From Chloroflexota bacterium (GTDB taxonomy: Bacteria; Chloroflexota; Anaerolineae; Caldilineales; Caldilineaceae), in contig QEUW01000247.1 of the NCBI GenBank assembly GCA_003577005.1, positions 1-11,900 on the forward strand: DNA of 11,900 nt, read 5' to 3'. This document shows positions 1 through 7,166 of the stretch, in pieces. Positions within the stretch are counted from its first letter, which is position 1. Each line of letters opens with the position of its first letter. Below the pieces are notes generated by a model. The model searched no databases and had not been told where the DNA came from. It saw only the letters and a program-made list of their open reading frames with translations. The position numbers and the translations under genes are program-made.

Positions 1-2484
1 GTTGTCTTCCGCACCAATCTTGCCCAGGGGCTGCCGGGGCAGAATCATCTTGTCTATGAGGTACGGGTGCTGGCTGATCGCGCGGTGCATGAATCTGTCT
101 ATGTGGACGCCCACAGCGGCGTCGTGATCGAAGAGTTTAGCAGCGTGCAGAGCGCGCTCCAGCGCCGTATCTACAAGAACTCGGCATCGCCCATCCCTGG
201 CGCCCTGGTCTGGCAAGAAGGGGATCCGCTGCCCTATGCTGATGAGGATCTGTCGGCACAAGCCAACATCAACCGGGTGATCGACTACAGCGCCCATGTC
301 TACAATTTTTTTGCCGGTCTGAGCGGTGGCTCGTTTCTCTCGTGGGACGGGGCGGATGCGCCGATGAACAATCTGTATGCGGTCCCGTCGTCGCGCTGCC
401 CCAACGCCAGCTTTTGTGTCCACACAGTCAGCGATGACCTGGTGGCGCACGAATGGGCGCATGGCTATACCCAGTCTACGCACGGCCTGGTCTACAAATG
501 GCAACCCGGTGCGCTCAACGAGGCCTATTCCGACATTTGGGGCGAAACCATCGACCTGATCAACGGCGCTGGCACAGACGAGCCGGACAATCCACGCACC
601 GCCGGGTCCTGTACGCGCTTCACCCATGAAAACGGCGTCGACAATTCGCGACGCTGGCTCCTCTTTGAGGACGCGCGCGGCTTTGGCCAGGCGCTGCGCG
701 ATCTGTGGAATCCCGCCTGTCTTGGCAACCCCGGCAAAGTGTCGGATACCAGCTATTTTTGCAGTACGAACGATGATGGCGGCGTCCACACCAATTCCGG
801 TATCCCCAATCATGCCTATGCCCTGCTGGTAGATGGTGGAACCTATAACGGACAGACCATACGCGGCATCGGTCTGACCCGGGCGGCCAACATCTACTGG
901 CGCGCCCAGACGGTCTATCATACCCTGACCAGCGACTTTGGCGACCATGCCGATGCGCTGGAACAGGCCTGTTCCGATCTGGTCGGCGCACGGCTCTTTG
1001 CGTTGGACACGGGCGATCCAGTTCCCCTGACGGCGACCGAGACGATCAGCACCGACGACTGCGCCCAGGTGAGCAACGCCATCGCCGCGGTGGAGTTGCG
1101 CCGCCCGCCCACCCAGTGCCGCTTCCCGGCGATGCTCCACCCCAACGCGCCGGCGCTCTGTCTGAACGAAGGTCCGCTGGCGACCCTGCTGTTGACCGAC
1201 TGGGAGAGCGGTCTAGACGGCTGGAACGCTGGAACACGCCCCGTGACGGAGCCTGGCAACGGTAGCCCGCCAGACTGGACCCCTGTCAATTCACTGCCAG
1301 ATGGCCGCACTGGGAGCGCCGCCTTTGCCGACAATCGCCAGACGGCCGGCGATGGCAATGTGGTAGAGACAGGCACACGCTTTCTCGAAAGCCCGCCCAT
1401 TGCGGCGCCAGATGCTGCACTGGCGCCCCGCCTGGCCTTCGACCACTGGTTCGCCACTGAAACCGCCAAGGATGGCGGCAACGTGAAGATCAGTATCAAT
1501 GATGGCGACTGGACTCTGATCCCCTCGAGCGCCTATTCGCTCAATCCCTACAACGGTATGGTGCCCACGGGCAGTGGACCCGAGAGCGCCTTTACCGGCG
1601 TCAATTATGCTACCTTCGACCAGGGCAGTTGGGGCCAATCCCAACTGCGTCTTCATGGTCTGGTTCAAGGGGGTGACACCTTCCGGCTCCGCTTCGAGTT
1701 TCATCAGGACGCAACCGGCGGCATCCACGGCTGGTATGTGGACGATGTTCACGCCTATTTCTGCCAGAGCTGTGGCAACGGGCAACTGAACGAGGGCGAA
1801 GGCTGTGACGACGGCAACCAGATGGACGGCGACGGCTGTTCCGCCTTGTGCCAGGTGGAACCGAACTGGTTTTGCAAGGACCCGGTCGCGCCCGGCACAA
1901 ATCGCCCCGCGGCACCCGGTGTCTGTACCAACCTGGCGTTGGCCATCTGTAGCGAGCCCAACCTGCCGATCCCGGATAACGACCCTGCCGGCGCGACCGA
2001 CACGATTACAGTGGCGCCGGGTCCGGCTGGCAGTGACCTGGCGTCTGTCACCGTGGGTGATCTGGATGTCTACGTCCTGGCTGAACATTCGTGGCTGGGC
2101 GACCTCAGCATCAAGTTGACCAAGATCGAGAGCGGTCGCCAGGCCGCGCTTCTCGACCGTCCCGGCTCGCAGACGCCCGGCGCCTTTGGCTGTAGTGGCG
2201 ATGATATGGAAGTGCTCTTCGATGACCAAAGCGTGCTGCCGGCTGAACATAGCTGTAGCAACACCAGGCAACCTGCTTTGCGTGGCAACCTGCTGCCCGG
2301 CCAGGGAACTGCGCCCGGTTTGAGTGTATTCAATGGCGAGTATATAGCTGGCCAATGGTCCTTAACATTAATGGACCATGCGGTGGATGAACTAGGGACG
2401 CTGCGACGCTGGTGCCTCATACCCACGGCGGGGACATCTGTCGCGCCGAACTACACGTTGCTGCTTCCATTCGTCGGTCGATAA
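1..2484 (+). CDS. Secreted M4 (thermolysin-like) zinc metallopeptidase with P-domain, 5'-truncated
   Basis: The frame is open to the left edge, so the signal peptide and most of the propeptide lie outside the window; 827 residues are visible. Residues about 17-45 look like the end of a PepSY propeptide (a YVDAHSG turn). The catalytic core follows: HEWAH at nt 448-462 (residues 150-154), then the third zinc ligand Glu174 in ALNEAYSD, exactly 24 residues after the first His as in thermolysin. A GGVHTNSG block (His263) matches the thermolysin transition-state His. After about residue 397 comes a jelly-roll-like region ending in WYVDDVHAYF. A Cys-rich repeat (CGNGxxxxGEGCDDGN, from residue 591) resembles the Myxococcus disulfide repeat. 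A proprotein-convertase P-domain (roughly residues 650-810) is next. The last residues are LLLPFVGR. Family and active site are clear; the substrate is unknown. It is expected to be exported and to digest extracellular protein. The GTG at nt 67 is an internal codon, not the true start. Confidence 0.93.
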   Translation, partial: VVFRTNLAQGLPGQNHLVYEVRVLADRAVHESVYVDAHSGVVIEEFSSVQSALQRRIYKNSASPIPGALVWQEGDPLPYADEDLSAQANINRVIDYSAHVYNFFAGLSGGSFLSWDGADAPMNNLYAVPSSRCPNASFCVHTVSDDLVAHEWAHGYTQSTHGLVYKWQPGALNEAYSDIWGETIDLINGAGTDEPDNPRTAGSCTRFTHENGVDNSRRWLLFEDARGFGQALRDLWNPACLGNPGKVSDTSYFCSTNDDGGVHTNSGIPNHAYALLVDGGTYNGQTIRGIGLTRAANIYWRAQTVYHTLTSDFGDHADALEQACSDLVGARLFALDTGDPVPLTATETISTDDCAQVSNAIAAVELRRPPTQCRFPAMLHPNAPALCLNEGPLATLLLTDWESGLDGWNAGTRPVTEPGNGSPPDWTPVNSLPDGRTGSAAFADNRQTAGDGNVVETGTRFLESPPIAAPDAALAPRLAFDHWFATETAKDGGNVKISINDGDWTLIPSSAYSLNPYNGMVPTGSGPESAFTGVNYATFDQGSWGQSQLRLHGLVQGGDTFRLRFEFHQDATGGIHGWYVDDVHAYFCQSCGNGQLNEGEGCDDGNQMDGDGCSALCQVEPNWFCKDPVAPGTNRPAAPGVCTNLALAICSEPNLPIPDNDPAGATDTITVAPGPAGSDLASVTVGDLDVYVLAEHSWLGDLSIKLTKIESGRQAALLDRPGSQTPGAFGCSGDDMEVLFDDQSVLPAEHSCSNTRQPALRGNLLPGQGTAPGLSVFNGEYIAGQWSLTLMDHAVDELGTLRRWCLIPTAGTSVAPNYTLLLPFVGR

Positions 2485-2488
2485 CGAG

Positions 2489-2517
2489 TTGACACAAACC
2501 TCCACGCTTAGTAAACT
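2489..2517 (+). promoter_or_regulatory. Sigma-70-type promoter for the ABC transporter operon
   Basis: A perfect -35 box TTGACA (2489-2494), a 17-base spacer and TAAACT (2512-2517, 4 of 6 consensus bases) lie directly after the peptidase stop codon. Transcription would start near 2524 and leave a leader of about 195 nt before the binding-protein gene. This is a sequence match only. Confidence 0.55.
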
Positions 2518-2580
2518 ACAGTCATCGAGCCCCTTGTATCTATGTACAGCAAAATAGGGTTGCGCCCCAAGCTCCCGGCT

Positions 2581-2614
2581 GTCACGCTGAATCTGCTTAT
2601 ACGAACAGCGTGAC
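2581..2614 (+). repeat. Inverted repeat in the leader of the binding-protein gene
   Basis: Arms GTCACGCTG (2581-2589) and CAGCGTGAC (2606-2614) are perfect 9-base reverse complements with a 16-base loop. No T-run follows, so it does not look like an intrinsic terminator. It may be a leader hairpin or a regulator binding site. The rest of the 235-base gap (2485-2719) shows only the promoter upstream and a ribosome binding site at its end. Confidence 0.5.
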
Positions 2615-2704
2615 CGCACCAGTTTGTAGCTCTCGTAACAGGCGGCAAGCGCAGCCAAACATAAGCCGACCTGCTCTTTTATTATTGATGAGCACTTTCC
2701 ACAA

Positions 2705-2711
2705 GAGGAGG
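2705..2711 (+). promoter_or_regulatory. Strong ribosome binding site of the binding-protein gene
   Basis: GAGGAGG ends 8 bases before the ATG at 2720. It fixes the start that gives a complete Tat signal and lipobox, and it is much stronger than the sites before the two permease genes. Confidence 0.8.
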
Positions 2712-2719
2712 AACCCAAG

Positions 2720-4414
2720 ATGCGCCGAACGTTGAGTCGTCGTCAATTTCTCCAGGTGACCGGCGGGGCGACCGGTGTTGCCGTCCTGGCGGCGTGCGCC
2801 CCACCTGCGGCCGCCCCCATCGGACCAGCCGTCGAGGAGGCTGAACCAGCGGCAGCCGCCCCCGAAGCTCCAGGCACGGCTGAAGGAGGCATGTTACGTC
2901 CGGGCGGCAATCCGAAGCGAGGAGGGACTCTGCGGGTCGCCGTCGGTGTGACCACATCGAACTATGACATCCAGCAAGGCGGCGCAGTACACGTCTTGTG
3001 CAATTTCTACAACAACCTCGTGCGGCTCAACCCGCTCGACGGTCTGCGGTCGATTGTCCCCGACCTCGCCACCAGTTGGGAGGTGGCAGACGATGGGTTG
3101 GCCTACACCTTTACTCTGCGTGAAGGCGTCACCTTCCACGACGGCGAGCCGTTCAGCGCCGATGACGTGGTCGCCACCTTTGACCGCATCCTCAACCCAC
3201 CCGAAGGAGTTGTCATCCCGCTACGGGCGGACATGGGCATGGTCGATGCTGTGGAAAAGGTCGATGAGATGACCGTTCGCTTTACGTTGAACAGCCCGCG
3301 CGCCTACTTTCTCAGTCTGCTGGCCGGTACGGCGATGGTCATCTTCTCAAAGAAGACGCTCGAAGAGAACAACTATGACCTGCGCGAGGTGCAGGTGGCC
3401 CCCGGCACGGGCGCATTCCGCTTTGTCGAATACTTGACCGCCGAAAAATGGACCATGGAGCGCAACCCCGCTTATTGGGACCAGGAGCTGCCTTACGTCG
3501 ATGTGCTCGAATATCTGCACGTTCCAGCGTGGTCGGACCGGGGCACAGCGGTGCTCACCGACCAGGCGGATATGTCGTGGAATGTCTCCTTCGAGACATG
3601 GAGCGAGGGGGAGAACCGCACCGATATTGTCCAGGTCAACAAGCTGGCGAACTTTGGCGCCTACTGGGTGCTCTTCAACAACCGACGAGAACCGTTCAAT
3701 GACCCGCGCGTCCGCCGCGCCATCCATCTGGCGGTCAGCCGGCAGAATTTGATCGCTGCGTTTGGCAGCCAAGAGCAGATGAATCTCACCCGTTGGATCC
3801 CCTACGGGGACCCGTACGCTACACCGCCGGAAGAGATCGCGCAACTGCCGGGCTACCGGGAGGACAAGAGTGCGGATATTGAGACGGCCAAACAACTGCT
3901 CGCTGATGCCGGCTTCCCCGACGGCATCCAGGGGGTGGAATTGCTGGCCGCCACCGGTCCCCAGGCCGAGCTCATCGCACCGGCGTTTCAGGATATGTTG
4001 CTGCGCAGCTTGAACATCCAGACCGAGATCCGCGCCATCGAGCGTTCGCAACTGGTCGAGGAGGAGCGCAACGGCAATTTCACCCTGGTGGTGGACACTT
4101 ACGGCCACGGCCTGTCGGACATCTCGCCGCGCGCCAATCTTTGGTGGCGGACGGACGGTTCGCAGAACTGGAGCGGCTACAGCAACGCTGACTTTGACGC
4201 CGTGCTCGATCAGATCGATGTGGAAATCGACGAAACCCGTCGCCAGGAACTGATCAACCAGGCGCTCGACATTCTGGATGAGGACCCACCCTGGTATCTG
4301 GTCGGCTATACGTGGCACCTCCCCATGTGGCGCACATCGGTCAAAGGTCTCGTGCTCGACAATCGCGCCTTTGTCGAGTGGGGCCGCGTCGAACCTGTCT
4401 GGCTGGACGTGTAA
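2720..4414 (+). CDS. ABC transporter substrate-binding lipoprotein, family 5 (peptide/nickel type), Tat-exported
   Basis: This 564-residue solute-binding protein belongs to the SBP_bac_5 family (DppA/OppA/NikA type) and would capture a peptide, opine, sugar or metal-chelate ligand outside the membrane for the permeases downstream. The N-terminus has a twin-arginine motif, SRRQFLQ (residues 6-12), a hydrophobic stretch and a lipobox LAAC with Cys26 as the lipid-anchored residue. An Ala/Pro/Glu-rich linker to about residue 60 leads into the mature domain, which opens GGTLRVAVG. Family landmarks include a PDLATSWEVADDGLAYTF block, FHDGEPFSADDVV, and RRAIHLAVSRQNLI in the second lobe. The length is normal for the family. 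The ligand cannot be read from the sequence. The Tat-type leader suggests export of a folded protein. It is the first gene of the operon, with its own promoter and a strong ribosome binding site. Confidence 0.94.
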   Translation: MRRTLSRRQFLQVTGGATGVAVLAACAPPAAAPIGPAVEEAEPAAAAPEAPGTAEGGMLRPGGNPKRGGTLRVAVGVTTSNYDIQQGGAVHVLCNFYNNLVRLNPLDGLRSIVPDLATSWEVADDGLAYTFTLREGVTFHDGEPFSADDVVATFDRILNPPEGVVIPLRADMGMVDAVEKVDEMTVRFTLNSPRAYFLSLLAGTAMVIFSKKTLEENNYDLREVQVAPGTGAFRFVEYLTAEKWTMERNPAYWDQELPYVDVLEYLHVPAWSDRGTAVLTDQADMSWNVSFETWSEGENRTDIVQVNKLANFGAYWVLFNNRREPFNDPRVRRAIHLAVSRQNLIAAFGSQEQMNLTRWIPYGDPYATPPEEIAQLPGYREDKSADIETAKQLLADAGFPDGIQGVELLAATGPQAELIAPAFQDMLLRSLNIQTEIRAIERSQLVEEERNGNFTLVVDTYGHGLSDISPRANLWWRTDGSQNWSGYSNADFDAVLDQIDVEIDETRRQELINQALDILDEDPPWYLVGYTWHLPMWRTSVKGLVLDNRAFVEWGRVEPVWLDV

Positions 4415-4416
4415 AT

Positions 4417-4494
4417 TTTAGATTCTGGATTTTGGATTTTGGATCATCTGGCGCTGAGGCTGGTCAATCCGAAATCTGAAATCCACAATCCCAA
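4417..4494. repeat. Imperfect long inverted repeat (GGATTTT-type) between binding protein and permease
   Basis: Left arm 4417-4444 and right arm 4467-4494 match as reverse complements at 22 of 28 positions by hand count, with a 22-base loop. The left arm contains tandem GGATTTT units. The element fills nearly the whole gap and begins just after the TAA stop. It resembles the low-complexity 'AAATCCAAAATCC' intergenic repeats seen in Chloroflexota and cyanobacteria. It could protect the 3' end of the upstream message or reduce read-through into the permeases. Confidence 0.7.
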
Positions 4495-4500
4495 GTCACC

Positions 4501-5460
4501 ATGTACCGCTATCTTCTGCGCCGGCTGTTTATTGCCGTGCCGACCCTCATCGGCATCACGATCCTGATCTTTCTGGCTATGCGGGTCTTGCCTGGCGACC
4601 CGTTGGCGGTGATCTTTTCCGAGTCATCGGGCAATTTTGTGCTCAGCGATGCGGAGTTGGCCGCGGCGCGCGCCAGCCTGGGATTAGACAAGCCGCTTCA
4701 TGTCCAGTATCTGGAGTGGATTCAACAGGTGATGCGCGGCGACTTCGGTTCGTCGTTCTGGACCAAGGAGCCGATCAGCGCGCTGATCCTGCGGCGCGGG
4801 CCGATCACAGCGCAGATCGCGATCATGGCCGTGATCTTCTCATGGCTGGTGGGCGTGCCTCTCGGGCTGTTGAGCGCGCTCTGGCGCAATTCGGTCTTTG
4901 ATTATGCCTCGCGGGTGGGGATTACCGTCTTTATCGCAGTGCCCAGCTTCTGGCTAGGGCTGCTGCTTGTGCTCTTTACGGTGCTTGTCTTTACCTGGCG
5001 CCCCCCGTTGACCATCGTCCAGTTTTGGGAAGACCCAGGGCGCAACTTGTCGATGACCTCATTACCGGCGCTGGCGTTGGGCCTGGGGCTGGCGGCCGGT
5101 CAGGCGCGCTTTGCCCGCTCGGCTGCCCTCGAGGTACTCTACGAGGACTATGTGCGCACGGCGCGCGCCAAAGGACTGAACGAGAAGCTGGTTATGTGGC
5201 GGCACGTGCTCAAGAATGCGTTGCTGCCGGTGATCACCACATCGGGGCTGGCGCTGGCGGGGCTGTTGGGCGGTGCGGTCTCGGTCGAGCGCGCCTTTGG
5301 CGTGCCCGGTCTGGGTACTCTCCTGGTGCAGGCGCTTAACGACCGCGATTGGATGATGATCCAGAACCTGGTGCTGCTCTATGGGGTCATCTTTGTGCTG
5401 ATCAACCTGATCGTCGATCTGAGTTATGCCTGGATCGACCCGCGTATCCGGTATGAATAA
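4501..5460 (+). CDS. ABC transporter permease, DppB/OppB type
   Basis: This 319-residue inner-membrane permease forms one half of the translocation channel for the binding protein encoded upstream. It begins MYRYLLRRLFIAVPTLIGI, the characteristic opening helix of the DppB family, followed by FLAMRVLPGDP. The cytoplasmic coupling (EAA) loop is DYVRTARAKG from residue 216, continuing WRHVLKNALLPVIT, which contacts the ATPase. About six membrane helices are expected and the length is normal. No clear Shine-Dalgarno sequence precedes the ATG, because the gap is taken up by the inverted repeat. Expression may therefore be lower than for the binding protein, as is usual in such operons. Confidence 0.94.
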   Translation: MYRYLLRRLFIAVPTLIGITILIFLAMRVLPGDPLAVIFSESSGNFVLSDAELAAARASLGLDKPLHVQYLEWIQQVMRGDFGSSFWTKEPISALILRRGPITAQIAIMAVIFSWLVGVPLGLLSALWRNSVFDYASRVGITVFIAVPSFWLGLLLVLFTVLVFTWRPPLTIVQFWEDPGRNLSMTSLPALALGLGLAAGQARFARSAALEVLYEDYVRTARAKGLNEKLVMWRHVLKNALLPVITTSGLALAGLLGGAVSVERAFGVPGLGTLLVQALNDRDWMMIQNLVLLYGVIFVLINLIVDLSYAWIDPRIRYE

Positions 5461-5517
5461 GCCGTTGGTCGGAGCCCCAAACCGGCGTGTTGTACCAAAA
5501 TGTTGTACGCGAATCTA

Positions 5518-5548
5518 GGTGCATCGCACACTGCGTGGGCAACGCACC
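5518..5548 (+). repeat. Small GC-rich region with alternative hairpins upstream of the second permease
   Basis: Several short complementary pairs overlap here: GGTGC/GCACC (5518-5522 with 5544-5548), GTGC/GCAC (5519-5522 with 5526-5529) and TGCGT/ACGCA (5532-5536 with 5542-5546). Just upstream the octamer TGTTGTAC occurs twice (5488-5495 and 5501-5508). The 128-base gap between the permeases is unusually long for this type of operon. No convincing promoter was found in it. Confidence 0.3.
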
Positions 5549-5588
5549 GGGGGAGCTTCGAAAAGCGATTGCCGCGATATTTGTTATC

Positions 5589-6518
5589 ATGCGTGAACTA
5601 AGCCCTGCCCTCTCTCAGAAGACACCGGTTGCGACGGGCGCCGTAGTCGCAACGCCGGGACTGCTCCATCAGCTTGGCAGCATGGTGCGGCGCTTTATCC
5701 GCCAGTCGCCACTCGGAGCGCTGGGGGCGCTTGTCTGGCTGTTGCTGATCGTGATGGCGATCTTTGCCCCGGTGTTGGCCCCGTACGATCCCCAAGAGGC
5801 GGACTACAGTGCGATCCGCCAGGCGCCCAGTGCGGCGCATCTGCTCGGCGCCGACGACATCGGCCGCGATGTGTTGAGCCGTATCATCTTCGGGGCGCGC
5901 ATTACGCTGGTAGTGAGTATCACCTCGGTGCTGATTGGCGACCTCATCGGTTTTTTGTGGGGAGTGCTCAGCGGCTATCTGGGCGGGCGCTTTGACCTGG
6001 TGAGCCAGCGGGTGCTCGATGTGCTCTTCTCGTTTCCGGCTATCATCCTGGCGTTGCTGTTGTTGGTGGCGATTGGCGCCGGGCTGACGACGGTGATCAT
6101 CGCCATTGCCATCACCCGCATCCCCGGTTCGACGCGGGTCATCCGCTCGGTGGTGCTCTCGGTCAAGTCCACCCCTTACATTGAGGCCGCGCGAGCCATC
6201 GGCGTGCGGCCGTGGCGAGTGATGCTCCGGCACATTGCGCCCCAGTGCTTGGCGCCCATCATCGTCGTGGCAACGCTCAACCTGGGCAGCGCCATCTTTG
6301 CCGAAGCGGCTCTGAGCTTTTTGGGGTTGGGTATCCCGCCGCCGGCGCCCAGTTGGGGCAACATGTTGGGGGGCGTCTTGGCGGCGGCGTTCCGGCCCTC
6401 ATGGTGGCTGGTCATCTTTCCCGGGCTGGCGATCACCATCAGCATCATGGCAGCCAACCTGCTGGGCGATGCGCTGCGCGACTTCCTCGACCCCAAGCTG
6501 CGGCAGCGGTTGGAGTAG
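5589..6518 (+). CDS. ABC transporter permease, DppC/OppC type
   Basis: This second channel subunit pairs with the DppB-type permease. The N-terminal pattern is typical of the family: a charged segment MVRRFIRQSPLGALG, a first helix, then FAPVLAPYDPQEADY (OppC N-terminal region) and HLLGADDIGRDVLSRIIFGAR. The EAA loop is YIEAARAIG from residue 197, and the C-terminus contains FLGLGIPPPAPSWGNML, a DppC signature. ATG 5589 gives 309 residues. The frame stays open to a GTG at 5487, but that would add 34 residues unlike the family. ATG 5682 is a shorter alternative. No strong ribosome binding site separates these choices. No ATPase gene follows; the next genes are unrelated. Confidence 0.9.
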   Translation: MRELSPALSQKTPVATGAVVATPGLLHQLGSMVRRFIRQSPLGALGALVWLLLIVMAIFAPVLAPYDPQEADYSAIRQAPSAAHLLGADDIGRDVLSRIIFGARITLVVSITSVLIGDLIGFLWGVLSGYLGGRFDLVSQRVLDVLFSFPAIILALLLLVAIGAGLTTVIIAIAITRIPGSTRVIRSVVLSVKSTPYIEAARAIGVRPWRVMLRHIAPQCLAPIIVVATLNLGSAIFAEAALSFLGLGIPPPAPSWGNMLGGVLAAAFRPSWWLVIFPGLAITISIMAANLLGDALRDFLDPKLRQRLE

Positions 6519-6538
6519 CAGAGATAGCATTTCGCTGA

Positions 6539-6567
6539 TTGACGGTCGAGTCCGGGTATGCTAGAAT
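6539..6567 (+). promoter_or_regulatory. Near-consensus promoter of the toxin-antitoxin cassette
   Basis: TTGACG (6539-6544), a 17-base spacer and TAGAAT (6562-6567) each match consensus at 5 of 6 positions, with an extended -10 TG at 6559-6560. It lies 21 bases after the permease stop. It makes the following pair an independent transcription unit. Confidence 0.75.
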
Positions 6568-6584
6568 CATCAAACAACCGTCAA
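6539..6584. promoter_or_regulatory. Possible antitoxin operator: inverted repeat flanking the promoter
   Basis: TTGACGGT (6539-6546) and ACCGTCAA (6577-6584) are perfect 8-base reverse complements 30 bases apart. The left arm covers the -35 box and the right arm lies just past the expected transcription start. This fits autorepression, as is known for Phd/YefM operons. Binding is inferred. Confidence 0.45.
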
Positions 6585-6606
6585 CCAAACATCATGGAGG
6601 TGAAAA

Positions 6607-6909
6607 TTGCAGACAATGCCGCAGTTAGTGCCAGTCTCTGAACTGCGCTACAACCATCGTGAAGTATTCAGGATGCTCAAAAATGGAGCAATTTTGCTGG
6701 CCCAGCGGAGTAAACCAGCTGCTGTCCTGGTTTCGGTCGAGGAGTGGGACCGCCGGGCAAGACGACTGATCGAGCTAGAGGGGTTATTGGAGGCGAAACA
6801 GGCCCTTGCGCGTATCGACGATGGTCTTGCCACCACTACGACGTTGGACGAACTAAAACAACAATTAGCACAGCGCAAGGCCAGCCATGGCGCCTCTTTG
6901 GGAAATTGA
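6607..6909 (+). CDS. Phd/YefM-family type II antitoxin
   Basis: This 100-residue protein has the YefM/Phd N-terminal DNA-binding fold pattern: LVPVSELRYNHREVF, then ILLAQRSKPAAVLVSVEEWD. A helical C-terminal tail (LIELEGLLEAKQALARIDDG and onward) would wrap around the toxin. The role is to neutralise the partner toxin and repress the shared promoter. GGAGG at 6596-6600 lies 6 bases before a TTG at 6607 and 15 before the in-frame ATG at 6616. Spacing favours the rare TTG start, though the ATG would cost only three residues. Base composition looks more AT-rich than the permeases next door, suggesting that the cassette was acquired. Confidence 0.85.
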   Translation: MQTMPQLVPVSELRYNHREVFRMLKNGAILLAQRSKPAAVLVSVEEWDRRARRLIELEGLLEAKQALARIDDGLATTTTLDELKQQLAQRKASHGASLGN

Positions 6910-7129
6910 GTTTACCGCTGAAGCTAAATTCTATTTCATTGACAGTGGCGACTACACTGGAAATCTCTTGGGTGAAATCGAATTGCTGCGCTATTACCTA
7001 GACGCCCTTCCTCCAGAGGATTGGACGGAAGTGGAGCCAGGGCTGTTTCGATGGGAGATCTTGAATCACCTGGTCTACTATCGAAAGCGTGGAAAGACGA
7101 TCATCATAGCCGTAGTGAAGCCACTGTAA
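6887..7129 (+). CDS. Small RelE/ParE-like toxin partner
   Basis: This 80-residue protein overlaps the antitoxin gene by 23 bases, as expected for translationally coupled toxin-antitoxin partners. Its beta-rich C-terminal part, LFRWEILNHLVYYRKRGKTI followed by IIAVVKPL, resembles the RelE/ParE fold (final strands carrying basic residues, then a hydrophobic strand). The N-terminal part (WEIEFTAEAKFYFI) is also compatible with it. Identification rests mainly on size, order and overlap; direct family motifs are weak. If RelE-like it would cleave mRNA on the ribosome; if ParE-like it would poison gyrase. The sequence does not decide between them. No strong ribosome binding site is visible; AAGG lies 6 bases upstream. 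Confidence 0.68.
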   Translation: MAPLWEIEFTAEAKFYFIDSGDYTGNLLGEIELLRYYLDALPPEDWTEVEPGLFRWEILNHLVYYRKRGKTIIIAVVKPL

Positions 7130-7166
7130 TATTGAGTTTTCACCCAGAAAGAGCCCGAGCAACACC

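Noticed and set aside
1291..2355. 354-residue minus-strand open frame
   Set aside because: It lies antisense to the jelly-roll, disulfide-repeat and P-domain parts of the peptidase, shows no domain pattern, and is explained by high GC content.
2392..2718. 108-residue minus-strand open frame covering the gap before the binding protein
   Set aside because: It overlaps the peptidase end, the promoter and the ribosome binding site, with no family pattern and no convincing start signal.
3347..4318. 323-residue minus-strand open frame
   Set aside because: It is fully antisense to the binding protein, whose family motifs are clear; the reverse frame has no recognisable motif.
4417..4494. Considered as a CRISPR or insertion-sequence end
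   Set aside because: There is no spacer-repeat periodicity, no transposase and no visible target-site duplication. An intergenic hairpin repeat fits better.
5487..5588. Upstream GTG extension of the second permease
   Set aside because: It would add 34 residues unlike DppC N-termini, and it overlaps the short repeats. ATG 5589 was preferred.
5598..6233. 211-residue minus-strand open frame rich in His, Arg and Gln
   Set aside because: Its composition is typical of the antisense of a hydrophobic permease gene, and it carries no motif.
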